DNA from: Pseudidiomarina indica | GTDB lineage: Bacteria > Pseudomonadota > Gammaproteobacteria > Enterobacterales > Alteromonadaceae | Direction: 5' to 3' | Assembly: GCA_029279945.1 (NCBI GenBank) | Contig: JAJUHK010000010.1 | Span: 27,822-91,821 of the forward strand | Length of the DNA: 64,000 bases | In this document: piece by piece, positions 48,174-55,721 of the stretch | Layout: each line of letters starts with the position of its first letter | How positions within the stretch are numbered: position 1 is the first letter of the stretch | Notes under the pieces: model-generated | The model's input: the letters and a program-made list of their open reading frames with translations, nothing else | Databases searched by the model: none | Told to the model about the DNA's origin: nothing | Made by a program: the position numbers and the translations under genes

Positions 48174-48779
48174 ATGCGCAGCGGCGGCGCCGGTAGCTTA
48201 ACCGAGTACCGTTACACCGTGGCGGATGATGTGGTCATCGTGCAGCGCGAAAGCGCAAGCACAAGCACGGAAGCCACGTACTTGCTCTTTAAAGACCACC
48301 TAGGCTCGGTGTTTACCACCTTAGCCACCACGGGCGAGATAATCAGCCAGCAGTTATTTAGCGCCTTTGGTCAAACCCGAACCATTTACACCGCAGGCGG
48401 TGTTGCGCTTGGCAGCATGCTGCCGCCAACCGAGCAAGGCTTTACCGGGCATCGGCAAATGGATGCCTTGGGCATTGTGCACATGAAAGGGCGCATTTAC
48501 GACCCCACCCTTGGGCGCTTTTTACAGGCCGACCCCTTTGTGCAAGCACCCAAGAACAGCCAGAACTACAACCGCTATAGCTATGTGCTGAATAACCCCA
48601 TGAGCTATACTGATCCGAGTGGGTATTTTTTCAAGTCACTATTTAAGTTTGTAAAAAAGTACTGGGAGACAATAGCAGCAATAGTTGCGACTGTTTATTT
48701 AGGTCCAGCAGCTAGCGCATTTTTTGGACCCATACACCCACATGTAGGATTTACTTTTTTCCGACTGGATAACCTTTAA
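48174..48779 (+). pseudogene. orphan RHS core with truncated C-terminal tip
   Basis: A 201-codon frame starts within the RHS core (MRSGGAGSLTEYRY) and passes through the DPSGY junction near residue 150. It then carries a new tip of about 35 residues (FFKSLFKFVKKYWETI and on). The last 17 codons (PIHPHVGF onward) are antisense to IS66 transposase sequence, so the tip is broken by that element. There is no signal peptide or repeat region. GGTGAA (48163-48168) precedes the ATG, so expression is possible. It looks like a displaced tip cassette, usable by recombination with the full-length gene. Confidence 0.82.
48177..48626 (+). repeat. RHS core direct repeat, copy 2 (orphan cassette)
   Basis: Second copy of the 450-bp core found at 46145-46594, same orientation, about 90% identical by eye. 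Differences are mostly synonymous, suggesting the copy was kept under selection or refreshed by gene conversion before the IS66 insertion. Confidence 0.92.
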
Positions 48780-48935
48780 GGTCGTTTGTGAATCACATCC
48801 CTGTGATTCACCCCTTGCGGGGTCAGCACAGCTGTCCAAAACTGTTCCTACAGTTTTGTCGTCTGCCCATAATACGGGCTGTTGCACTAAGATATCGTGC
48901 ATACGCTGGTACAGCGGCTCAAGCTTTTGGCTCAC
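48720..48935 (-). pseudogene. IS66 transposase (TnpC) internal fragment
   Basis: The minus-strand frame reads LEPLYQRMHDILVQQPVLWAD, then about 24 foreign codons, then TTLKVIQSEKSKSYMWVYG. This matches the IS66 transposase catalytic region around QPVL.ADETTLKV...YMW.YG, split at the DE/TT position. The foreign part is the palindrome block at 48788-48857 and keeps the frame. Both ends of the gene are missing. Confidence 0.7.
48788..48857. repeat. cluster of palindromes inserted in the IS66 remnant
   Basis: Four inverted repeats lie in 70 bp. They are GTGAATCAC/GTGATTCAC around ATCCCT (48788-48811), CCCC/GGGG around TTGC (48811-48822), the 8-bp palindrome ACAGCTGT (48828-48835) and AAAACTGT/ACAGTTTT around TCCT (48838-48857). 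The block is flanked by GTCGT on both sides (48781-48785 and 48858-48862), like a small target duplication. Confidence 0.75.
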
Positions 48936-49027
48936 GGCTCACAGAAACCCTTCTGGCTCAGGTCGCTTTGTTCAAATTCAGCAATCAGTGCTCGCCACTG
49001 CTCGCGCTGGCGATGTACTCGACTCAT
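48932..49027 (-). pseudogene. IS66 accessory protein TnpA, N-terminal fragment
   Basis: From ATG 49027 the frame reads MSRVHRQREQWRALIAEFEQ and SDLSQKGFCEP, then stops after 31 codons. This is the typical start of IS66 TnpA (WRALIAEFEQSGLSQ..FC). The normal continuation is deleted at the tandem GGCTCAC repeat. Confidence 0.75.
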
Positions 49028-49112
49028 AGTGTTATCACCTTTTAAATTAAACTTGGTGATAGCCTATGGCTTCAAATTACGGCTGAATAGGTGTGGTTGG
49101 CGTTACGCTTAC

Positions 49113-49243
49113 GATTGAAGTCATTCAAAAGTTGTACCTTGTTGAGTGGCAGATGATGGATAAATGGGTAGAAAAGCGCTTAAGCACACACCAAGTCGAA
49201 TCGACAGCAGTATCGCGGAGTACAGCAGCGACATGCCCATGAA
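49113..49243. other. intergenic stretch with no recognised gene
   Basis: Between the IS66 end and the rpoH terminator I see no gene, repeat or RNA in either strand. It probably marks the right edge of the accessory region. Confidence 0.5.
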
Positions 49244-49269
49244 AAAAGCCCCTGCATGCAGGGGCTTTT
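49244..49269. terminator. intrinsic terminator downstream of rpoH
   Basis: AAAAGCCCCTGCA and TGCAGGGGCTTTT form a perfect 13-bp inverted repeat, with A- and T-runs on either side. It ends the minus-strand rpoH transcript and can also stop readthrough from the RHS region. Confidence 0.92.
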
Positions 49270-49291
49270 GAATTCATTCAAGCAACGTGGC

Positions 49292-50158
49292 TTACATCAT
49301 CGCTGAACGTAATTTTTTAATCGCGTTTGCTTCAAGTTGGCGCACGCGTTCTGCCGACACTTGATAGCGATCGGCTAATTCTTGCAAGGTTAGCTTATTA
49401 TCTTCGTCTAACCAACGTGCACGTACAATATCTTGACTACGTTCATCTAAGGTTTTGATGGCTGATAACAAGCGCTGCTGGGTATAAGACTCCCATTGCT
49501 CATTTTCCACCTCTTCAGCAACATCAGAACGCTTGTCTTCTAAATATTGTGCTGGCGAGAAGGTCTGGTTCTCCCGTGCATCGTCATCATCAGAACTTAG
49601 TTCGAATGCTTGGTCATAGGCGCTCATGCGCGCTTCCATTTCCAACACATCATTCGTACTCACCCCAAGTTCTTCAGCAACAGTGTTCACTTCCTCTGGG
49701 GTAAACCAACCTAAACGTTTTTTCATTTTGCGTAGATTGAAGAACAACTTACGCTGCGCTTTGGTCGTTGCGATTTTTACCATTCGCCAGTTTTTCAGTA
49801 CGTACTCGTGAATTTCTGCTTTAATCCAATGCACCGCGAAGGACACTAAGCGTACTCCTACGGCTGGATCAAAACGACGTACCGCCTTCATCAGGCCAAT
49901 GTTACCTTCTTGAATTAAATCTGCTTGCGGCAAGCCATAGCCTGAGTAGCTCCGGGCGACATGTACGACAAAGCGCAGGTGCGACATAATGAGCTGACGA
50001 GCAGCATCTAAGTCGTCCTGTTCTTGTAAACGCGTCGCTAACTCAATCTCTTCCTCTGCTGTAAGCATTGGAATCCGGTTCACCGTAGCGATATACGCTT
50101 CTAAGCTACCACTCGATTGAGGAACGGCTAATGCCATACTGTTAATTTCAGAGCTCAT
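49292..50158 (-). CDS. rpoH: RNA polymerase heat-shock sigma factor RpoH (sigma-32)
   Basis: Sigma-32 directs RNA polymerase to heat-shock promoters. The 288-residue protein has sigma-70 regions 2 ([21 protein letters not shown]), 3 and 4. The RpoH box lies near 130-140 ([18 protein letters not shown]), and [15 protein letters not shown] closes region 4. The ftsY-ftsE-ftsX-rpoH order matches E. coli. A 163-bp gap to ftsX holds its own promoters; I could not define them. Confidence 0.98.
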   Translation of the reverse strand: MSSEINSMALAVPQSSGSLEAYIATVNRIPMLTAEEEIELATRLQEQDDLDAARQLIMSHLRFVVHVARSYSGYGLPQADLIQEGNIGLMKAVRRFDPAVGVRLVSFAVHWIKAEIHEYVLKNWRMVKIATTKAQRKLFFNLRKMKKRLGWFTPEEVNTVAEELGVSTNDVLEMEARMSAYDQAFELSSDDDDARENQTFSPAQYLEDKRSDVAEEVENEQWESYTQQRLLSAIKTLDERSQDIVRARWLDEDNKLTLQELADRYQVSAERVRQLEANAIKKLRSAMM

Positions 50159-50321
50159 GCAACAACATCCCCTCTATCTAGCGTCCGCACAACATTATCC
50201 AGATACACATCAGACCAGTTTTCCGTCTGAAAGTTCCCTCATTCTAGCAAAAATGACGTTGCTGACAATGACTACTTAAGGATAATTTTTGATCATCTAT
50301 AACTATCTATATGGGGGCATT

Positions 50322-51302
50322 TTATTGCGGTTCAACCCCTTTAACGTGCTTACGCACGGCTAAATATGAACCCAGCAATCCAAGTGCAATTGCCAACCAC
50401 CATAAAATGATCAGTTCCTGGCCCGTAAGCCCCACTAATGTGAATTGACTCTCGTACAATTCACTAATATGGGCTACCGCGCCAGCTATCCACGCAATCA
50501 TGAGCGAGGTAGCAAGCCATGCAATCAAGCCACCCACAACGCCATACCAAACACCGGTGTATAAAAATGGCCGTTGGATAAACCCATCCGTCGCACCCAC
50601 CAATTTCATCACCATTATTTCGTCACGTTTACTTAAAATATTCAAGCGAATCGTGTTACCGACAATCAGTACCACTGCAGCACACAGCAGCAAAGCTAAA
50701 GCTAATAGCCCATCACGCACCAGATGCACTAACGCTTCCAGCCGCTGCAACCAGTCTAAATCTAGTCGCACTTGCTCTACTTCACGCTCTTGCCGTAATT
50801 GCTGCGCCAGCTGTTGAGCTTGGCTAGGGCTACGCTTATGCGCAGCTGGAAGTACTACCAACACATCGGGTAACGGGTTTTGTGCTAAGCCTTCTAGCGC
50901 ATCACCAAAGCCCGACTGTTCACGAAATTCTGCTAATGCTTCCGTTTTGTTTATCCAGCGCACCGTATCGATATCGTTGGACAAGCTCAAACGCTTCTGC
51001 AACGTCGAGATCTCTTGATCGGTTAAATCTTTCCGCAAAAATAACGTCATCTCTGCGGCATGTTGCCACGATGCGCCAACTGCTTCGGTATTCTTCACCA
51101 CCACGTACAAGGTGGCTGGCAACGTCAAACTCAGCCCCAACACCGCCATCGTCATCATACTAGCAAAGGGATAACGGGCTAATTCGCCTAAACTCGCCAC
51201 TGCCTGTTGCAGATTATGCACCCAAAACATGACAAAACGACGAAACCCTGAAATTTTTACCTGTTGAGCACCTTGTTGACGTGAGCGAAACAGTAAACTC
51301 AT
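50322..51302 (-). CDS. ftsX: cell division ABC transporter-like permease FtsX
   Basis: FtsX pairs with FtsE and transmits ATP-driven changes to EnvC, which activates murein amidases. The 326-residue protein has a basic cytoplasmic start, four transmembrane helices and a large periplasmic loop between the first two (about 70-200). The SKRDEIMVMKLVGATDGFIQ segment is typical. It starts 3 bp after the ftsE stop. Confidence 0.95.
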   Translation of the reverse strand: MSLLFRSRQQGAQQVKISGFRRFVMFWVHNLQQAVASLGELARYPFASMMTMAVLGLSLTLPATLYVVVKNTEAVGASWQHAAEMTLFLRKDLTDQEISTLQKRLSLSNDIDTVRWINKTEALAEFREQSGFGDALEGLAQNPLPDVLVVLPAAHKRSPSQAQQLAQQLRQEREVEQVRLDLDWLQRLEALVHLVRDGLLALALLLCAAVVLIVGNTIRLNILSKRDEIMVMKLVGATDGFIQRPFLYTGVWYGVVGGLIAWLATSLMIAWIAGAVAHISELYESQFTLVGLTGQELIILWWLAIALGLLGSYLAVRKHVKGVEPQ

Positions 51303-51305
51303 GGC

Positions 51306-51977
51306 TTACCCCTCCTGTAAACCATCGTTAATCATGCGCCCATCCTTAAGCGTCAGCGTGCGATAACGTAAGCGGGCAATCAGACCAAGATCGTGGGTGG
51401 CAATCAGTACTGATACACCAACACGGTTAAAATCTTCAAACAGGCGGATAATTTCCATCGAAAGCTTAGGATCAAGGTTTCCAGTTGGTTCATCAGCTAA
51501 TAAGAGAGGAGGCTTATTCACAATAGCTCGGGCGATACCCACGCGTTGCTGTTCTCCGCCAGATAACATAACCGGATAGTGGCGCAGTTTATCACCTAGC
51601 CCAACCTTTTCGAGCGCTGCAGAAACCCGCTTCCGCGCCTCCTGCATACTGTAGCCTTCAATCAACAATGGCAGCGCCACATTATCAAGCACGGTTTTAT
51701 CCATCAGTAAGCGGTGATCTTGGAAAATCATCCCGATATCACGGCGCACATAGGGGATTTGTCGATTGTTAATACGCTTTAAATCATGGCCATTGATTAA
51801 CACACGCCCTGCGGTGGGACGCTCCATCATGCTGATCAACTTAAGCAAGGTGCTTTTGCCTGCTCCCGAATGCCCCGTTAAAAATGCCATTTCGCCCGGT
51901 TCAAGGTGAAAACTGACTTGATTTAACGCTTGGAATCCACCCGGGTAGGTTTTGCTTACTTGCTCAAATTTAATCAT
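51306..51977 (-). CDS. ftsE: cell division ATP-binding protein FtsE
   Basis: FtsE is the ATPase of FtsEX. The 223-residue protein has Walker A GHSGAGKST, the ABC signature LSGGEQQRVGIARAIV, Walker B LLLADEPTGNLD and the H-loop ATHD. It overlaps the ftsY stop by 4 bp and abuts ftsX, so the three are one operon. Confidence 0.98.
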   Translation of the reverse strand: MIKFEQVSKTYPGGFQALNQVSFHLEPGEMAFLTGHSGAGKSTLLKLISMMERPTAGRVLINGHDLKRINNRQIPYVRRDIGMIFQDHRLLMDKTVLDNVALPLLIEGYSMQEARKRVSAALEKVGLGDKLRHYPVMLSGGEQQRVGIARAIVNKPPLLLADEPTGNLDPKLSMEIIRLFEDFNRVGVSVLIATHDLGLIARLRYRTLTLKDGRMINDGLQEG

Positions 51978-53032
51978 GCCGGTTGTGTCTCTGTTAGGTC
52001 TCTTTGAAACAATGCGTCGACAAACTCTTGGGCGTGGAATGTCCGTAGATCGTCAATGCCCTCGCCAACCCCGATATAACGGATTGGGATTTGGAATTGA
52101 TCGGCTATAGCAAAAATAACACCACCTTTTGCGGTACCGTCTAATTTCGTTAACGTGATCCCGCTGACACCCACCGCTTCGGTAAATAGCTTCGCTTGAC
52201 TGATAGCGTTTTGCCCCGTCCCCGCATCGAGCGTGAGCATCACTTCATGTGGCGCAGTGCTATCGAGTTTTTGCATAACACGTACAACTTTTTTCAGCTC
52301 TTCCATCAAATGTGCTTTATTTTGTAAACGACCTGCAGTATCTGCAATAAGCACATCAACCCCACGTGCTTTAGCTGCCTCTACTGCATCATAAATCACC
52401 GATGCGCTATCTGCACCGCTATGCTGCGCAATGACCGGGATATTGTTACGTTGGCCCCACACTTGGAGCTGTTCTACTGCGGCAGCACGGAAGGTATCCC
52501 CCGCGGCGAGCATTACTGACTTACCTTGCTGCTTGAACTGCTGCGCCAGTTTACCAATAGTTGTCGTTTTACCAACACCATTCACCCCTACCATCAGGAT
52601 CACAAAGGGGCCTTCATGACGCTCTGGAATGGTCAGTGGTTGAGCCACGGGTGCAAGAATTTCCTTCAAATCATCCTGTAACATTTGATACAAGGCTGTG
52701 GCATCTTTGAGCTGCTTCCGACTTGCTTGTTCCGTTAAACGTTCAACAATCTTCATGGTGGTCGGGACACCAATGTCGGCCGTCAGTAACTGAGTTTCCA
52801 GTTCTTCAAAGAGCTCGTCATCAATTTTTTTGTCTTTAAAAATCCCCCATAAGCCATCCCCAATGGCCGATGAGGTTTTCCGTAGCCCTGCAGTTAAGCG
52901 ATGCCACAAACTTGGTTTCGCCTGGGTTTCTAGCTGTTGCTCGACGGGGTTATCTGTTATTGGCGCTTCCGGTGCCTCCGCTGCGGTTGTATTACTTTTG
53001 CGGAATAACGAGAAAAAAGATCCTTTGGCCAT
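51974..53032 (-). CDS. ftsY: signal recognition particle receptor FtsY
   Basis: FtsY binds SRP-ribosome complexes at the membrane for co-translational insertion. The 352-residue protein has a short acidic A domain (about 1-50), then the NG GTPase domain with GVNGVGKTTTIGKLA, DTAGRLQ and TKLDGTAKGG. The A domain is much shorter than in E. coli (497 residues), as in many marine relatives. rsmD is divergent, 87 bp away. Confidence 0.97.
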   Translation of the reverse strand: MAKGSFFSLFRKSNTTAAEAPEAPITDNPVEQQLETQAKPSLWHRLTAGLRKTSSAIGDGLWGIFKDKKIDDELFEELETQLLTADIGVPTTMKIVERLTEQASRKQLKDATALYQMLQDDLKEILAPVAQPLTIPERHEGPFVILMVGVNGVGKTTTIGKLAQQFKQQGKSVMLAAGDTFRAAAVEQLQVWGQRNNIPVIAQHSGADSASVIYDAVEAAKARGVDVLIADTAGRLQNKAHLMEELKKVVRVMQKLDSTAPHEVMLTLDAGTGQNAISQAKLFTEAVGVSGITLTKLDGTAKGGVIFAIADQFQIPIRYIGVGEGIDDLRTFHAQEFVDALFQRDLTETQPA

Positions 53033-53119
53033 ACCTGCTTTACCTTTGGAAGTTCACTGCTGCTCGGTTTACAATGCTGCACAGTTTACCACGTCAATCG
53101 AAAGAAGGCTTACTTTAGC

Positions 53120-53746
53120 ATGCCGCGAAGCTCACACAAGCAGAAAAAAAACCACAAATCACAGCACCTAGCTTCCGCGCCACGCAACGACGGCGTGGTT
53201 CGTATCATTGGGGGGCAGCTCCGCGGTAGAAAACTTAATGTTGCTGATATACCTGGTTTACGACCAACCACCGACCGCATTCGCGAGACACTGTTTAATT
53301 GGCTGCAATTCGAGGTCGCAGACACCCGCTGTTTAGATCTATTCGCCGGTAGTGGAGCACTCGCATTTGAGGCCCTATCACGCGGGGCACAGTGGGTCAC
53401 CTTAGTGGAAAAAGACGGTCCTGCCGCTCGCATCCTAAGCCAACACGCCGAACAACTTTCAGCGGTAGCGATGGGCACTGCCAGTGTGGTCCGCGCCGAT
53501 GCCATTCACGTCCTGCAGCAAGGTACCGACCAGTGTTACGATATTGTCTTCATCGACCCGCCGTTTGGCATGGGTTTGGCGGAACAAGCAATACAATTAT
53601 TAGCAACACATGGTTGGCTCAACCCAGGTGCTTGGGTTTATGTGGAAACTGAAGCTGAACTTGCACCCCATGTACCTGCACATTGGCAGCTCCACCGGGA
53701 AAAACTTGCAGGACAAGTCGCTTACCGCTTGTATCTGGTAAGGTAA
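53120..53746 (+). CDS. rsmD: 16S rRNA (guanine(966)-N(2))-methyltransferase
   Basis: RsmD methylates G966 of 16S rRNA using SAM. The 208-residue protein has the SAM motif DLFAGSGALAFEALSRGA and the catalytic FIDPPFG. GGQLRGRKL near the N-terminus is family-typical. rsmD lies divergent from ftsY as in E. coli. Confidence 0.95.
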   Translation: MPRSSHKQKKNHKSQHLASAPRNDGVVRIIGGQLRGRKLNVADIPGLRPTTDRIRETLFNWLQFEVADTRCLDLFAGSGALAFEALSRGAQWVTLVEKDGPAARILSQHAEQLSAVAMGTASVVRADAIHVLQQGTDQCYDIVFIDPPFGMGLAEQAIQLLATHGWLNPGAWVYVETEAELAPHVPAHWQLHREKLAGQVAYRLYLVR

Positions 53747-53783
53747 CTCGATATCAACACAACATGATTAAAAGGAAATCCGT

Positions 53784-54086
53784 ATGGGCATCGCAGTTTG
53801 GATTGGCCGCGCTATTTTTATCGTAATTTGGGGCGTCTTAGCAGCTAATATTGTTGCGCCTTTTCCCGGTAAATGGTTCGCTTTTTTCTTAATGCTCACT
53901 GCGATAGTGATTATTTTACATGCCATCCAATTGCTCATGTTTGTCACCGTGTACAAACCACACCTACAGTGGCGTCGTGGTGATTACTGGCAAATTCTAC
54001 TGTTTGGCGTGGTAGGTTGGATGGCAATTATGCGGGCGCAAGCAAAACGCACCCGCAATCTAGAACATTCGTCCAGTGATGAATAA
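53784..54086 (+). CDS. DUF1145 family inner membrane protein (YhhL-like)
   Basis: The 100-residue protein has three hydrophobic helices (about 6-26, 33-55, 70-86) and the NIVAPFPGKW segment typical of DUF1145. Function is unknown. It follows rsmD as yhhL does in E. coli. AAAAGGAAATCC provides the ribosome site before ATG 53784. Its stop abuts the convergent DUF416 stop. Confidence 0.85.
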   Translation: MGIAVWIGRAIFIVIWGVLAANIVAPFPGKWFAFFLMLTAIVIILHAIQLLMFVTVYKPHLQWRRGDYWQILLFGVVGWMAIMRAQAKRTRNLEHSSSDE

Positions 54087-54701
54087 TTAGTCCTCATTGA
54101 GGCTTACGCCGATGTTGGAAATCCCCTCATCGGCGACCATCTGCCGCACTTGCTGAATGAATTGTTGGGTTGGCTGTTGCTGCTCCCGCGCCACCATTTC
54201 GAGATAATCGAGCATCGCTTGCTGTACTTCTATTTCATACTGGGCGAGCTCATGTTCACGCAGCATGAGTTGGCGTTGTTCCGCAGTTAGGTCAGCCCCT
54301 TCTGATAGTTCCAGAAATTTAGCAACGCTTGCTTGCGATACCTTAGCCACACTAACCAAGTCGGCAGAATTATTATCCATGAAACCTTGTAACATAGTGC
54401 TTAATGCAGTGCAGGCATCCATTGCCGGGTACACGCCAAGCAGATCATGACCATGCTCACTTGGTGTTACCTCATCAATTTTTTCTTGCCAGCGTGCGAA
54501 ATTCACCTTCACCGCACGTCCTTGCCAAGCCCAATCCCAGCAGGCATTCAGTGCACCTTGGAGTGGTTTTGGGTCGCCGAAGCCAGTAACATGATAAAAT
54601 AACTCGTAATTCGGTACCATGCGTTGGCATAAATACAGCGCCATCACGGCTTGATAGGCAAATGGGAGTGCACGAATGCGCTCAAAAGTGTTCAAAACCA
54701 T
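54087..54701 (-). CDS. DUF416 family protein (YjaG-like)
   Basis: The 204-residue soluble, mainly helical protein matches YjaG/DUF416: LPFAYQAVMALYLCQRMVPNYELF at the start (residues 12-35) and ACWDWAW in the middle. No catalytic residues are evident and the function is unknown. It stands alone, divergent from the dehydratase gene by 39 bp. Confidence 0.85.
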   Translation of the reverse strand: MVLNTFERIRALPFAYQAVMALYLCQRMVPNYELFYHVTGFGDPKPLQGALNACWDWAWQGRAVKVNFARWQEKIDEVTPSEHGHDLLGVYPAMDACTALSTMLQGFMDNNSADLVSVAKVSQASVAKFLELSEGADLTAEQRQLMLREHELAQYEIEVQQAMLDYLEMVAREQQQPTQQFIQQVRQMVADEGISNIGVSLNED

Positions 54702-54740
54702 AATATCCCCAGCTGGTTATTTTTGGGTAGTATACGCATT

Positions 54741-55676
54741 ATGACTTTACAACTCGACTATTCTGATATTCAACAAGCGGCAGCGCGTATCGCTCCGATG
54801 GTGCGTCGAACGACGGTGCTCGTTAGTCTTAAATTAAACGACCTACTCAACGCTCAGGTTTGGTTAAAATGCGAACACTTGCAACACACCAATGCCTTTA
54901 AATATCGTGGTGCTTGTAACGCCTTACTTCAACTGAATGAAGTAGAGCGGGCTCGTGGTGTGGTCACCGTTTCGTCCGGCAATCATGGTGCTGCATTAGC
55001 TGCGGCCGGTCAGGAACTCAACATTCCCGTACGCGTTGGTATAGCAGAAAACGCCTCACCGTTAAAACGCGCTAATATGGCTCGCTATGGAGCTGAACTC
55101 ATTACCATAGCACCCGGGATGGCCGCTCGTGAGGCTTTTATTGACGAGCAACAACCCAGTGGGCGCATCGTCATTCCACCTTATGATCACCCTCATATTA
55201 TTGCCGGGCAAGGTACTGCTACCCATGAATTATTGCAAGAGCAACCCCGCTTAGATTGTGTTATTGCCCCACTGGGCGGCGGTGGTTTATTAAGTGGTAC
55301 AGCCCTTGCAGCAAAAGCGTTGGGCGTAAAAAAGGTTTATGGCGTGGAACCAGAGTTAGCCGCTGATGGTCAAGCATCATTCCGTACTGGAAAGCGCCAG
55401 CCAGCGATGCCCCCGCTAAGCATCTGCGACGGCCTACTGACTAACTTAGGTGAACATACATTCCCTATTATCCAACACTATGTAGATGATATTATGGTGG
55501 TTTCTGACGCCGACGTTGCTACCGCACAGCGCTTGGTTTTTGACGTTACTGAGCAGCTCATCGAGCCTTCGTCAGCTACTGTCATTGCCGCCATAAAGCG
55601 CTATCCAAAATTATTTAAGGACCAGCGCATTGGGGTGATTATTAGTGGTGGCAACTGTTTGCCGCTAGATCAGTAA
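54741..55676 (+). CDS. threonine/serine dehydratase (PLP fold type II)
   Basis: The 311-residue protein has the threonine dehydratase layout. PLP-binding Lys54 lies in NAFKYRGA, SSGNHGAALA binds the substrate carboxylate, and GGGGLLSG binds the PLP phosphate. There is no C-terminal regulatory domain, so it is a catabolic-type enzyme producing 2-oxobutyrate or pyruvate; serine racemase is an alternative. ATG 54741 gives the expected N-terminus; the frame is open to 54651 through the divergent gene. It lies beside transsulfuration genes, whose lyase also yields 2-oxobutyrate. Confidence 0.88.
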   Translation: MTLQLDYSDIQQAAARIAPMVRRTTVLVSLKLNDLLNAQVWLKCEHLQHTNAFKYRGACNALLQLNEVERARGVVTVSSGNHGAALAAAGQELNIPVRVGIAENASPLKRANMARYGAELITIAPGMAAREAFIDEQQPSGRIVIPPYDHPHIIAGQGTATHELLQEQPRLDCVIAPLGGGGLLSGTALAAKALGVKKVYGVEPELAADGQASFRTGKRQPAMPPLSICDGLLTNLGEHTFPIIQHYVDDIMVVSDADVATAQRLVFDVTEQLIEPSSATVIAAIKRYPKLFKDQRIGVIISGGNCLPLDQ

Positions 55677-55680
55677 ACAG

Positions 55681-55714
55681 ACACCGTAGCCTCGCAACAA
55701 CAAGGCTACGGTGT
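55681..55714. terminator. stem-loop between convergent dehydratase and cystathionine gamma-lyase genes
   Basis: ACACCGTAGCCT and AGGCTACGGTGT form a perfect 12-bp stem with a 10-nt loop. No long T-run follows on either strand, so termination strength is uncertain. Confidence 0.65.
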
Positions 55715-55721
55715 GATGACG

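Larger units (their letters stand above)
48727..49112 (-). mobile_element. decayed IS66 family element remnant
   Basis: On the minus strand the stretch begins at GTAAGCG (49112-49106), the terminal sequence of IS66 family inverted repeats. It contains the start of the accessory gene tnpA and, after a deletion, an internal piece of the transposase tnpC. No right end is seen; similarity fades at about 48727, inside the orphan RHS tip. The tnpA/tnpC junction carries a tandem heptamer GGCTCAC (48929-48935 and 48936-48942). Confidence 0.75.

Noticed and set aside
48788..48857. Palindrome cluster read as a CRISPR array or integron attC site
   Set aside because: The inverted repeats differ from each other, there are no spacers, and there is no integrase or attC-type core site.
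40912..49243. Prophage or ICE
   Set aside because: No integrase, structural phage, conjugation or replication genes, and no tRNA attachment site.
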